64,000 bases of DNA, from assembly GCF_025150565.1 (NCBI RefSeq), contig NZ_CP102283.1, positions 806,001 to 870,000 of the forward strand, in the 5' to 3' direction. The notes beneath the pieces were generated by a model. The model was given only the letters and a program-made list of their open reading frames with translations, did no database searches and was not told where the DNA came from. The position numbers and the translations under genes are program-made. Source of the stretch: Granulicatella adiacens ATCC 49175. Lineage in GTDB: Bacteria; Bacillota; Bacilli; Lactobacillales; Aerococcaceae. Positions 18,896 through 27,229 of this stretch are shown piece by piece. Each line of letters starts with the position of its first letter. The stretch's first letter is position 1.

Positions 18896-19432
18896 ATGAA
18901 TATTGCAGTTTATTGTGCCGCAAGCCAAAGTAATTGTCCTGCATTTGATCAGAAAACAGAAGAACTAGGCAAGTGGATGGCAAAACACAACCACACGCTT
19001 GTCTACGGTGGTGGAAATACTGGACTCATGGGAGTAGTAGCGACTGCTGTGATGCAGGAAGGTGGCGAAGTGATTGGCGTGATGCCGCAGTTTTTTGTAG
19101 ACCGTGAAATTGCGAAACAAGATATTACGAAGCTCTATATTGTCGATACGATGTCCGAGCGTAAAAATCAGATGATCGCACTCAGTGAAGTGTATATTGC
19201 CCTTCCTGGTGGTCCTGGTACCCTTGAAGAAATCGCAGAGGTCGTTTCTTGGGTACGTGTAGGCCAGACCAATGGCATTTGTATTTTTTATAATATGGAA
19301 GGCTACTACGACCATTTAGAAGCCTTTTTCGATAAAATGGTGGAGGCGAACTTACTAAGCGAAGACGACAGAAGTCAAATTCATTTTGCGAAAAGTCTAG
19401 CGGAAATTGAAGCACTTATTGGGTTGGTATAA
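18896..19432 (+). CDS. LOG family protein (nucleoside 5'-monophosphate phosphoribohydrolase-like)
   Basis: Rossmann-fold protein of the LOG (TIGR00730) family. Signature motifs are YGGGNTGLMG (about residues 38-47) and the phosphate-binding ALPGGPGTLEEI (about 99-110), with SERKNQMI between them. Characterised members hydrolyse N6-modified or plain AMP to base and ribose phosphate. The physiological role in lactic acid bacteria is uncertain. It has 178 residues, normal length. AAAGGAG lies 6 nt before ATG 18896, just after the terminator, so expression is at least partly by read-through or from an unseen promoter. Confidence 0.88.
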   Translation: MNIAVYCAASQSNCPAFDQKTEELGKWMAKHNHTLVYGGGNTGLMGVVATAVMQEGGEVIGVMPQFFVDREIAKQDITKLYIVDTMSERKNQMIALSEVYIALPGGPGTLEEIAEVVSWVRVGQTNGICIFYNMEGYYDHLEAFFDKMVEANLLSEDDRSQIHFAKSLAEIEALIGLV

Positions 19433-19455
19433 GTTTAAATTTCGAGTGCATTTAC

Positions 19456-19484
19456 TTAAAAATCGATTTTATGTTTTATATAAT
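19456..19484 (+). promoter_or_regulatory. Candidate promoter of the 19.5-kb membrane protein gene
   Basis: TTAAAA (19456-19461), a 17-nt spacer and a perfect TATAAT (19479-19484) lie 39 nt before the start. Confidence 0.45.
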
Positions 19485-19523
19485 TTACTTAGTGAATAGC
19501 TGAATAGAAAGGGGAATGAGCTA

Positions 19524-19943
19524 ATGATGAAGTCGTTAAGTAAGGTCTACCAGTATTTGTCTTTTATCTGTTTATTGATTCAATTTCTTTTTTCAATCTA
19601 TTTCTATAATCAAAGTGGTGTATTTTTTGATGAAGGAGTACAAATACTCTTTCTATCCTTAAATGGACTGTTGGTGTTTGGAATAGTGCAACGAAGTAAC
19701 AAGCAACACGATTGGCTAATTGGAGTAGGGGAAGCTTTAATCCTTCTTTTACTATTTTATCAAATCTATGCCAGTCATATTATGATTGTGGATGCATTTG
19801 TGGATAGTACCCTTCCACTTTTCTTACAAGAAGTTTTTGGGATTTGTAGTAAACTAGTTCTTTTGATGATGGGATGGAGTATTCTTCAACTGTTGATGCA
19901 GTTTGGTAGAATGTTCTGTGTAAAAAGGGTGACAACAAAATAA
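19524..19943 (+). CDS. Small four-helix membrane protein, function unknown
   Basis: I do not recognise a family. The 139-residue product has four hydrophobic segments (about residues 10-30, 36-54, 63-88 and 105-128) joined by short loops. FYQIYASHIMIVDAF lies in the third loop. No catalytic motif is visible. An AAAGGGG site precedes two adjacent ATG codons (19524 and 19527); either could start. It resembles the unknown protein at 7443-7880 only in size and topology. It is separated from ylxM by a candidate terminator and a promoter, so it is probably monocistronic. Confidence 0.72.
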   Translation: MMKSLSKVYQYLSFICLLIQFLFSIYFYNQSGVFFDEGVQILFLSLNGLLVFGIVQRSNKQHDWLIGVGEALILLLLFYQIYASHIMIVDAFVDSTLPLFLQEVFGICSKLVLLMMGWSILQLLMQFGRMFCVKRVTTK

Positions 19944-19964
19944 ATCGAATGTAGTTCTATTTTT

Positions 19965-20026
19965 GGAGTGGAAATGTAAGTCGGAATGATGCAAGTTCTG
20001 GTGGAAGTTCTACTCCGTTTTTTGTT
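19965..20026 (+). terminator. Possible terminator with long loop
   Basis: GGAGTGGAA (19965-19973) pairs with TTCTACTCC (20008-20016), one wobble, across a 34-nt loop, followed by GTTTTTTG. Confidence 0.4.
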
Positions 20027-20045
20027 AGCGTAATACCCCTAACTT

Positions 20046-20054
20046 TGCTATAAT
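20046..20054 (+). promoter_or_regulatory. Extended -10 promoter of ylxM-ffh
   Basis: TG-C-TATAAT is a perfect extended -10 (hexamer 20049-20054), 30 nt before ylxM. No good -35 is seen, which is common with extended -10 promoters. Confidence 0.6.
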
Positions 20055-20084
20055 AAAGGATATGAGTTTAAGGGAGGGCAACGA

Positions 20085-20423
20085 ATGGAATTAGAAAAAA
20101 CAACGCAAATGAACTTGCTTGTAGAGTTCTATGGCAGCCTTTTAACCGATAAACAACTCGAATATATGGAGCTCTATTATGGGGATGATTATTCGCTTGG
20201 TGAAATCGCCGAAGAATTTGACGTGAGCCGTCAAGCAGTATATGATAATATCCGCCGCTCGGCAAAGTTATTAGAAAACTACGAAGAGAAATTGCATCTT
20301 GTCGCTGATTTCTATAAACGCCAAGAGCACTATGATGAATTAGAAAAAGAGATTCAAAAGAACTATCCTGAGGCAACACAGATTGCTTCAATCGTTTCAA
20401 AATTACAAGAGATGAATAAATAA
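20085..20423 (+). CDS. ylxM: YlxM/p13 family helix-turn-helix protein
   Basis: A 112-residue UPF0122 protein with a sigma-70 region-4-like HTH ([35 protein letters not shown], about residues 40-75). Homologues are co-transcribed with ffh and proposed to modulate the signal recognition particle. Here ffh starts 17 nt downstream, as expected. The N-terminal [27 protein letters not shown] is diagnostic. The exact molecular role is not established. Confidence 0.92.
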   Translation: MELEKTTQMNLLVEFYGSLLTDKQLEYMELYYGDDYSLGEIAEEFDVSRQAVYDNIRRSAKLLENYEEKLHLVADFYKRQEHYDELEKEIQKNYPEATQIASIVSKLQEMNK

Positions 20424-20440
20424 ACTCAAGGAGTGAAATT

Positions 20441-21877
20441 ATGGCATTCGAAGGATTATCAGATCGTTTGCAAAATGCGATGACTTCCGTTTCACGAAAA
20501 GGAAAAATTACGGAAGCTGACTTAAAACAAATGATGCGTGAAGTGCGTCTTGCGCTTTTAGAAGCTGACGTTAACTTCAAAGTTGTAAAAGACTTCGTGC
20601 GTAAAGTCAACGAACGTGCATTAGGTGCCAATGTGCTTGAAGCATTATCACCAGCACAACAAGTCGTTAAAATCGTTAACGAAGAATTAACAGAATTAAT
20701 GGGGGGCGAACAAGCGCCATTCCGTTTCGAAGCTAAACCGCCTACGGTAGTGATGATGGTCGGTCTTCAAGGGGCCGGTAAAACAACAACTGCTGGTAAA
20801 CTCGCTTCTTTCATGGCGAAACATGAAAAGAAACGCCCATTACTCGTTGCTGCCGATGTATATCGTCCAGCCGCGATTGACCAATTACAAACATTAGGAA
20901 AACAATTAAACTTCCCAGTGTTCTCACTTGGAAATCAAGTAAGCCCAGTAGAAATCGCAAAACAAGCGATTGAAAAAGCGAAAATTGATGGTCGAGACTT
21001 AGTGATTATCGATACGGCCGGTCGTTTGCATATTGACGAAACCTTGATGGAAGAATTACAAAACATCAAGGCAGTTGCAAATCCAAGTGAAATCTTACTC
21101 GTTGTCGACTCAATGACAGGGCAAGATGCCGTAAACGTTGCTCAAACATTTAACGAACGTCTGGATATTACAGGGGTTATCCTTACAAAACTTGATGGGG
21201 ACACTCGTGGTGGTGCGGCTCTATCTATCCGTTCTGTTACAGGAAAACCAATTAAATTTACAGGTCGTGGGGAAAAATTAGAAGACTTCGAAATCTTCTA
21301 CCCAGAACGTATGGCTTCTCGTATTCTTGGTATGGGGGATATGATGACCCTTATCGAGAAGGCGCAACAAGACTTCGATGAAGCCAAAGCGCAAGAGATG
21401 GCTGATAAAATTAAAGCAAATACCTTTGACTTTAATGACTTTATCGACCAATTAGACCAAGTGAATAAGATGGGACCACTTGAAGACATCTTGAAGATGA
21501 TTCCGGGGTTAAATAAAATGGCTGGTCTAAACGACTTAAAAGTGGATCCAAAAGATACAGCTCGTATGAAAGCTATAGTCTTATCGATGACTCCACAAGA
21601 GCGTGAAAATCCAGATATCTTATCACAAGCTCGTCGTAAACGGATTGCGGCAGGTTCAGCTCGTCCACTTGCAGAAGTGAACCGTTTAATTAAACAGTTC
21701 AACGAGTCTAAGAAGATGATGAACCAAATGTCCAACGGTAACATGAAAGGCTTAGAAGGCATGATGAACCAAATGGGCATGGGCGGACGTACGAATAAAC
21801 TTGCTCAAATCGGTATGCAACAATACGCACGCCGTCAAAAACAAAATAAATTGAAAAAATTAAAGAAAAAACGTTAG
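20441..21877 (+). CDS. ffh: Signal recognition particle GTPase Ffh (SRP54)
   Basis: Binds signal sequences of nascent membrane proteins and targets ribosomes to the membrane with FtsY and SRP RNA. It has an N-terminal four-helix N domain. In the G domain, G1 is GLQGAGKTTTAGKLA (about 107-121), with DTAGRLHID, TKLDGDTRGGAALS and FTGRGEKLEDFE. The Met-rich M domain runs from about residue 300, with RRKRIAAGSARPLAEVNRLI as the RNA-binding helix. The C-terminus is very basic (KLKKLKKKR). It has 478 residues. A perfect-stem terminator follows. Confidence 0.97.
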   Translation: MAFEGLSDRLQNAMTSVSRKGKITEADLKQMMREVRLALLEADVNFKVVKDFVRKVNERALGANVLEALSPAQQVVKIVNEELTELMGGEQAPFRFEAKPPTVVMMVGLQGAGKTTTAGKLASFMAKHEKKRPLLVAADVYRPAAIDQLQTLGKQLNFPVFSLGNQVSPVEIAKQAIEKAKIDGRDLVIIDTAGRLHIDETLMEELQNIKAVANPSEILLVVDSMTGQDAVNVAQTFNERLDITGVILTKLDGDTRGGAALSIRSVTGKPIKFTGRGEKLEDFEIFYPERMASRILGMGDMMTLIEKAQQDFDEAKAQEMADKIKANTFDFNDFIDQLDQVNKMGPLEDILKMIPGLNKMAGLNDLKVDPKDTARMKAIVLSMTPQERENPDILSQARRKRIAAGSARPLAEVNRLIKQFNESKKMMNQMSNGNMKGLEGMMNQMGMGGRTNKLAQIGMQQYARRQKQNKLKKLKKKR

Positions 21878-21898
21878 GAAACAGCGTTATAAAATAAT

Positions 21899-21943
21899 AA
21901 AAACCGCAACATCTTACTAAACACGTAAGGTTGCGGTTTTTAT
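21899..21943 (+). terminator. Terminator of ylxM-ffh
   Basis: Outer 12-bp arms (21899-21910 and 21930-21941) and an inner CTTAC/GTAAG stem. A-rich upstream and T-rich downstream flanks allow function on both strands. Confidence 0.88.
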
Positions 21944-21977
21944 TATGGAGAAGATAACGCAAAGAAAGGAGAACTCA

Positions 21978-23315
21978 ATGGGAAATCAAACGAAAACATG
22001 GCATGTCATTTCAGCGGTAGTCGCAACGGCGATTATGAGCTTTTGTGGTGTGCTGATTGAAACCGCAATGAACGTTACCTTCCCAACATTGATGACAGAA
22101 TTCAATACAGATTCTTCAGGGATTCAATGGGTAACAACAGGATACTTACTGGCTATTGCCATTGTCGTGCCGATTACGGCGTATTTAACACGAAACTACA
22201 CGATTCGCCAACTCTTCTTGGCTGCGAATCTTTTATTTATCGGTGGGGTCTTAATCGACTGTATTTCACCAAACTTATTGATTTTATTACTCGGACGCTT
22301 TATGCAGGGGATTGGAACAGGGATTGCACTTCCACTAATGTTCCATATCGTATTGACAAAAGTGCCTTTACACCAACATGGAACTGTGATTGGAATCGGA
22401 GGAATGACGACCGCTCTTGCGCCACCAATCGGTCCAACATTTGGGGGTGTTGTCTCAAGTATGTTTGGATGGCGTGCGATTTTCTACGCATTGATTCCAT
22501 TCCTTATTTTCTCATTAGTGATGGGACTTTGGGCGATTCAATCGGAAGAGTCACCGAAGAAGCAACCATTCAACTTTATGGCGTTTGTAACGTTAGGGAT
22601 TGGCCTTGCAAGCTTACTGATGGCGATTGAACATTTATCCGTCATCTACCTTGGAGTAGTAGTTGTGGCTTTTGCGGCGTTCTTTTACTTTAACCAAGTG
22701 AATCCACTCTTATCGTTTAAACCATTCAAGCTTGTTCGCTTTAATGCGACACTTTATATCGTGTTAGCCTTCCAAGCAGTCGTCTTAGGTTTATCGTTTA
22801 TTTATCCAAACTTTATTCAATTGGCGTGGGGCGAAACAGCCACAGTGGCTGGGCTCTTCATGTTCCCTGGGGCTACGATGGTTGCGGTATTATCTGTTGT
22901 GTCGGGTCGTTGGTATGATAAATCAGGCCCGCTAAAACCAATCTTAACGGGATTAGTATTTGCGGCTTTTGGGGGAGTAGCCATCAGCGTCTTCTTCCCA
23001 GGATTAACGATTTATCCACTCTTAGCGCTAAACGTAATCTTTATGACAGGGATTGGATTTGTAATGGGAAGCAATGTAACCTATTCATTAGCGCAATTAA
23101 ATTCAGAGATTCAAGCAGATGGGAATAGTATTGTGAATACATTGCAACAGTTCACTGGTGCGATTTCAACAGCTGTTATCGCACGTATTTTCAGCTCTTT
23201 TGATTCAAACTTAGTAACAGCAGGACAAATCAGTGTCATCTTTGTAACGACACTTGCGGTGATCGCCCTTGTTGTTTTCTTGTGGATTTATCCACAAACG
23301 CAAAAGAAAAATTAA
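21978..23315 (+). CDS. MFS drug exporter, DHA2 (EmrB/QacA-like) family
   Basis: Integral membrane proton-coupled efflux protein, 445 residues with 12-14 hydrophobic segments. ETAMNVTFPTLMTEFNTDSSGIQWVTTGYLL is the classical helix 1-2 region of the DHA2 family. LLGRFMQGIGTGIALPLMFHIVL is the motif B region, and ALAPPIGPTFGGVV is antiporter motif C. Substrates cannot be told. ATG 21978 is chosen because AAGGAG at 21966-21971 precedes it; the ATG at 21945 lies inside the ffh terminator region. It has its own terminator. Confidence 0.9.
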   Translation: MGNQTKTWHVISAVVATAIMSFCGVLIETAMNVTFPTLMTEFNTDSSGIQWVTTGYLLAIAIVVPITAYLTRNYTIRQLFLAANLLFIGGVLIDCISPNLLILLLGRFMQGIGTGIALPLMFHIVLTKVPLHQHGTVIGIGGMTTALAPPIGPTFGGVVSSMFGWRAIFYALIPFLIFSLVMGLWAIQSEESPKKQPFNFMAFVTLGIGLASLLMAIEHLSVIYLGVVVVAFAAFFYFNQVNPLLSFKPFKLVRFNATLYIVLAFQAVVLGLSFIYPNFIQLAWGETATVAGLFMFPGATMVAVLSVVSGRWYDKSGPLKPILTGLVFAAFGGVAISVFFPGLTIYPLLALNVIFMTGIGFVMGSNVTYSLAQLNSEIQADGNSIVNTLQQFTGAISTAVIARIFSSFDSNLVTAGQISVIFVTTLAVIALVVFLWIYPQTQKKN

Positions 23316-23322
23316 AATAGTG

Positions 23323-23361
23323 AGGCAATCCTTTTCTACTGGGAAAAGGGTTGCCTTTTTT
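23323..23361 (+). terminator. Terminator after the MFS gene
   Basis: AGGCAATCCTTTTC pairs with GAAAAGGGTTGCCT around a short loop, followed by a T6 run. Confidence 0.88.
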
Positions 23362-23373
23362 AGTACTTATCAT

Positions 23374-23402
23374 ATGAAATGAAAAGAGGACTATAGTACA
23401 AT
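23374..23402 (+). promoter_or_regulatory. Candidate promoter of the ABC exporter pair
   Basis: ATGAAA (23374-23379), a 17-nt spacer and TACAAT (23397-23402), 27 nt before the first exporter gene. Confidence 0.45.
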
Positions 23403-23428
23403 AGATAGACGTGTGAAAGGAGAGCAAA

Positions 23429-25195
23429 ATGTATTTACTAAAGAAATTATCGTGGTTTTTTAAATTAGAGTGGAAACGATATGCTATCGGGATTCTTGCA
23501 TTATCTCTTGTTAGTGTACTGAATCTGATTCCACCAAGAGTGATTGGGGAAGTTGTCGATGCCATTGACCTGAAGACCTTAACAACATCGTCTTTACTAT
23601 GGAACTTATTGTTGTTACTCCTTTCAGCAGTAGCCATGTATGGCCTTCGTTTTGTATGGAGACTGTTCATCTTCGGGACTGCAAACTCGCTCGGACAAAG
23701 ACTTCGCAATCGTCTATACGAGCACTTCACAAAGATGTCTCCAAGTTTCTATCAAAAGTACCGTTCTGGAGATTTAATGGCCCATGCCACCAATGATGTG
23801 AGTGCTGTTGTCATGACAGCTGGTGGCGGTGTGATGTCGGCCGTCGATGCTTCGATTACAGCGCTAGTGACGCTCGCGACGATGTTCTTTGTGCTCGATT
23901 GGCGAGTAACGCTGGTTGCGATTATTCCATTGCCGCTACTGGCGATCGCGACAAATATTGTAGTTCGTGCGGAACATCAAAGTTTCAAAGAATCGCAAGA
24001 AGCTTTCTCACTGCTGAATAACCATGTAAACGAGAGTGTTTCTGGGATTAAAGTTACCAAATCATTTGGATATGGAGAACAAGAAACGACGTTATTTTGG
24101 AAAACCAACCAAGATGCGTGGAAGAAAAATAACCATGCTGCAAAATTTAATAATCTGTTTGATCCAATCGTTCTGATTTTCGTGGGGCTCAGCTACTTAA
24201 TTAGCCTTGGTTATGGTGGCTATTTAATCCAACAGGGTGAATTCACGGTTGGAGAAATGATTACTTTTATGACGTATTTAGATATGCTGGTGTGGCCGCT
24301 TCAAGCCATTGGTTGGCTCCTAAATATCGGTCAACGTGCAAGCATCTCGTATCGTCGTATTGAAACCTTAATGGACGAAACAAGCGAAGTCAAAGAAGCT
24401 CCTAACGCACTTCCGATTACAGAAGTTCGTGAGATTGATGTCGATATTCACAACTTCCAATACGAAGATGTGCCAACATTAGAAGATGTAGCATTTCACC
24501 TTCGTCAAGGGCAAACGCTTGGGATTGTGGGCCCAACAGGTTCTGGAAAATCAACGCTCTTAAAATTATTCCTTCGTCAATACGATGCAGGAAAAGAAGA
24601 GATTTTGATGAATGGACGTTCCATTCAAAACTATCGCATAAAGGATTTGCGAACGCTTATGGGATATGTGCCACAAGAACAGATTTTATTTGCGATGTCG
24701 ATTAAAGACAATATCCGCTTTGGAAATCCAACACTTCCTGATGAAGCAGTGATAGAAGCTACTAAAAGCTGCGGATTGTATGACGATATTATGGCGATGC
24801 CGGAAGGGTTCGATACGTTAATCGGGGAGAAGGGTGTCCTTTTATCAGGCGGTCAAAAACAACGTCTATCGATGGCACGCGCTCTTGTAGTGAATCCGGA
24901 AATCTTGATGCTTGATGATTCGTTATCGGCTGTTGATGCGAAGACAGAGCATTTAATCTTAGAAAACTTGAAACGTGAACGTAGCGACAAAACAACGATG
25001 ATTACTGCGCATCGTCTATCAGCGATTGTGCACGCGGACCTGATTATCGTGATCCAAGATGGACGTATTGTGGAAAAAGGAACGCATGAAGAATTAATGG
25101 CGCTTAGTGGATGGTATGCTAAAACTTACGACCGTCAACAGCTTGAAGCGACACTTGAGGAAGGGGGAGACGCAGTTGAACATGAAGACTTTTAA
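23429..25195 (+). CDS. Heterodimeric ABC exporter, half-transporter with degenerate catalytic site
   Basis: Half-transporter with an N-terminal six-helix membrane domain (about residues 15-305) and a C-terminal ATPase. Walker A is GPTGSGKS (about 369), the signature is LSGGQKQR, and the H-loop is TAHRLS. Walker B ends MLDDS instead of the usual DE, so the catalytic Glu (about 496) is Asp. This is the mark of the degenerate-site subunit in BmrC, LmrC and TM287-type heterodimers. The next gene has the intact Walker B but a weak signature, as expected for a complementary pair. Probable substrates are drugs or lipids. It has 588 residues, and its end overlaps the next gene. Confidence 0.92.
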   Translation: MYLLKKLSWFFKLEWKRYAIGILALSLVSVLNLIPPRVIGEVVDAIDLKTLTTSSLLWNLLLLLLSAVAMYGLRFVWRLFIFGTANSLGQRLRNRLYEHFTKMSPSFYQKYRSGDLMAHATNDVSAVVMTAGGGVMSAVDASITALVTLATMFFVLDWRVTLVAIIPLPLLAIATNIVVRAEHQSFKESQEAFSLLNNHVNESVSGIKVTKSFGYGEQETTLFWKTNQDAWKKNNHAAKFNNLFDPIVLIFVGLSYLISLGYGGYLIQQGEFTVGEMITFMTYLDMLVWPLQAIGWLLNIGQRASISYRRIETLMDETSEVKEAPNALPITEVREIDVDIHNFQYEDVPTLEDVAFHLRQGQTLGIVGPTGSGKSTLLKLFLRQYDAGKEEILMNGRSIQNYRIKDLRTLMGYVPQEQILFAMSIKDNIRFGNPTLPDEAVIEATKSCGLYDDIMAMPEGFDTLIGEKGVLLSGGQKQRLSMARALVVNPEILMLDDSLSAVDAKTEHLILENLKRERSDKTTMITAHRLSAIVHADLIIVIQDGRIVEKGTHEELMALSGWYAKTYDRQQLEATLEEGGDAVEHEDF

Positions 25196-26909
25196 TCGAC
25201 TCATCGCCTACTTATGGCGTTATAAGAAGTCGAGTACGATTGCGATATTATTTATCCTCTTATCCAGTGTGACTGCAACGGTGATTCCATTGATGGCTCG
25301 TTATTATATCGATACGTATATTGATAATGGCGTATGGAATGAAGGGTACTGGATCCTGATGGTTTACTACTCATTATTCTTGTTACGTGTTCTACTCACG
25401 TATATCGGAACCTATGCTTTTAGTTATGTATCCAATAGTGTTGTTCGCGATTTACGTCAAGAAGCCTTTACCAACATGCAAAAGCTCAATATGACGTATT
25501 TTGATACAACTCCAGCTGGAGCGATTGTCTCTCGTTTAACCAACGATACACAGGCAGTTAGCGATATGTTTAGTTCGATTTTTTCGACATTTCTAAGTAC
25601 TTTATTTATTGTCGTGGCAACACTGTCTGCGATGTTTAGTATGAATGTAGGCCTTACGATTTTAATGGTTCTCTTTATTCCGGTGATGTTTGCGTCCGTT
25701 AAAATTTATAACCATTTATCTCACAGCGTAATTCGTAAGACGCGTGAGAAGCTCAGTGAGATTAACGTGAAGCTTGCAGAAAGTATTGACGGGATGAAGA
25801 TGATACAGGCCTTTAATCAAGAAGAACGTTTAAGACGTGAATTCGAACAGATTAACGAGGAACATGTGCAATTCTCGAATCGTTCGATTAACGTGAACAG
25901 TTTGTTCCTTCGCCCAGCGATGTCACTTTTGAAGCTCGTTGCCTATGCGGTCATTATTTTATACTTTGGCCTTACATGGGAAATAGCAGGAGTGACTGCT
26001 GGGGTGATGTACGCCTTTATTCAATTCTCGAATCAGTTATTTAATCCATTAATCGATGTGACACAAAACTTCTCGATTATTCAAACGTCGATGATTGCAG
26101 CAACGCGTGTCTTTGAAGTCATCGATAATACCGATTATGAACCTGAACAACTTGGGAAGGTTACTGAGATTAAAGACGGGAAGATTGAATTTAGAAACGT
26201 TACTTTCTCTTATGACGGGAAACGAAATGTACTTAAGAATATTAATTTTGTGGTGAATCCAGGAGAGACCGTTGCCTTTGTAGGGTCGACGGGTTCAGGG
26301 AAGTCTTCCATCATGAATCTCTTCTTAAGATTTTATGATTTTAAAGAAGGGGAAATCTTGATTGATGAACTTCCAATTCAACAATATTCAAAAGAAGTTC
26401 TTCGCGATAAAATCGGACTCGTACTTCAAGATCCATTCTTATTCCATGGAACGGTTGCTTCTAATATTCGCATGTACCAAGACATCACAGACGAAGACGT
26501 GAAGCAGGCGAGTGAGTTCGTAGATGCTCATCATTTTATCGAACAACTTCCACAAGGATATGACCATAAAGTCTCTGAAAAGGGCTCAACATTCTCTAGC
26601 GGTGAGCGCCAATTAATCGCCTTTGCTCGAACGATTGCAGCCAATCCGAAAATCCTGATTCTGGATGAAGCGACTGCTAATATCGATTCGCAAACCGAAG
26701 AAGTGATTCAAACATCTCTTAAGAAGATGAGAAACGGTCGAACCACTTTAGCGATTGCGCACCGATTATCGACGATTCAAGATGCAAACCAAATTTTTGT
26801 ACTCGATAAAGGAGAAATCGTCGAGAGCGGAACGCATACGGAACTCTTAGAAAAAGAAGGACTCTATTATAAAATGTACCAACTCCAAGCTGGGATGATG
26901 CAAGAATAA
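25176..26909 (+). CDS. Heterodimeric ABC exporter, half-transporter with consensus Walker B
   Basis: Partner of the preceding half-transporter. The membrane domain is at about residues 15-310. The ATPase has Walker A GSTGSGKS, a non-consensus signature FSSGERQL instead of LSGGQ, an intact Walker B ILILDEATANID and H-loop AHRLS. The canonical ATP site would therefore combine this subunit's Walker motifs with the partner's signature. AAGGGGGAGA (25161-25170) is 7 nt from TTG 25176 and 13 nt from ATG 25182 (MKTFNRL), so I favour the TTG but either is possible. It overlaps the upstream gene by 14-20 nt, implying coupled 1:1 synthesis. A perfect-stem terminator follows. Confidence 0.9.
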   Translation: MNMKTFNRLIAYLWRYKKSSTIAILFILLSSVTATVIPLMARYYIDTYIDNGVWNEGYWILMVYYSLFLLRVLLTYIGTYAFSYVSNSVVRDLRQEAFTNMQKLNMTYFDTTPAGAIVSRLTNDTQAVSDMFSSIFSTFLSTLFIVVATLSAMFSMNVGLTILMVLFIPVMFASVKIYNHLSHSVIRKTREKLSEINVKLAESIDGMKMIQAFNQEERLRREFEQINEEHVQFSNRSINVNSLFLRPAMSLLKLVAYAVIILYFGLTWEIAGVTAGVMYAFIQFSNQLFNPLIDVTQNFSIIQTSMIAATRVFEVIDNTDYEPEQLGKVTEIKDGKIEFRNVTFSYDGKRNVLKNINFVVNPGETVAFVGSTGSGKSSIMNLFLRFYDFKEGEILIDELPIQQYSKEVLRDKIGLVLQDPFLFHGTVASNIRMYQDITDEDVKQASEFVDAHHFIEQLPQGYDHKVSEKGSTFSSGERQLIAFARTIAANPKILILDEATANIDSQTEEVIQTSLKKMRNGRTTLAIAHRLSTIQDANQIFVLDKGEIVESGTHTELLEKEGLYYKMYQLQAGMMQE

Positions 26910-26919
26910 CAATCATTAG

Positions 26920-26953
26920 AAAAGACATAGCGAAAAAACGCTATGTCTTTTTT
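26920..26953 (+). terminator. Terminator of the ABC exporter pair
   Basis: Perfect 13-bp arms around a 6-nt A loop, followed by a T6 run. Confidence 0.92.
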
Positions 26954-26958
26954 GCAAG

Positions 26959-27104
26959 TGTAACATTTTTGTTACGTAACATAATTGTTACATCATAAGT
27001 TGGAAAAGTTCTGCTGTATCAAAAATGATTTGTATCAAAATTGATACAAAAGGAGTTTTTGAATTAAAGTTGTATCATCTGTGATACGTATCATGCAGGA
27101 TACA
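26959..27104. promoter_or_regulatory. Array of three 34-bp double operators upstream of the GDPD/ABC locus
   Basis: Three units lie at 26959-26992, 27015-27048 and 27071-27104, with starts exactly 56 bp apart. Each unit is two overlapping 18-bp palindromes of the form TGTATC-N6-GATACA. The first unit uses TGTAAC/GTTACA. The middle of each unit is a TGATACGTATCA-like palindrome with a central CG (exact in unit 3, TGTTACGTAACA in unit 1, imperfect in unit 2), as in LacI-family operators. The likely binder is the LacI-type regulator at 32525-34564. The gap to the next gene otherwise holds AT-rich DNA and the promoter. Confidence 0.7.
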
Positions 27105-27178
27105 CATGTAATAATTATAAAATTTTAAGAAGAATATAATGGTGTGAAAAAAGCGGTGAAAAATGATAGCGTTTCATA

Positions 27179-27207
27179 TTGACACGTTCCAAAATTAATT
27201 GTACACT
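27179..27207 (+). promoter_or_regulatory. Promoter of the GDPD/ABC operon
   Basis: A consensus -35 TTGACA (27179-27184), an exact 17-nt spacer and TACACT (27202-27207). ATGATAGCGTTTCAT at 27163-27177, just upstream, partly resembles a catabolite-responsive element but misses conserved bases. Confidence 0.75.
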
Positions 27208-27229
27208 ATCAAAGTAGAGGAGGATGATT

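Noticed and set aside
21945-21977. N-terminal extension of the MFS protein
   Set aside because: The ATG at 21945 lies directly after the ffh terminator T run with no ribosome site. AAGGAG at 21966 points to ATG 21978.
22127-22630. 167-codon frame inside the MFS gene
   Set aside because: It is a shadow of the well-supported transporter frame, with no start signals.
26959-27104. CRISPR array
   Set aside because: The units are regularly spaced but each is an internal palindrome pair with variable sequence, there are only three, and there are no cas genes. Operators explain them better.
27163-27177. Catabolite-responsive element before the GDPD operon
   Set aside because: The left half and centre fit, but the right half is one base short of the consensus and misses conserved positions. 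I mention it only as a possibility.
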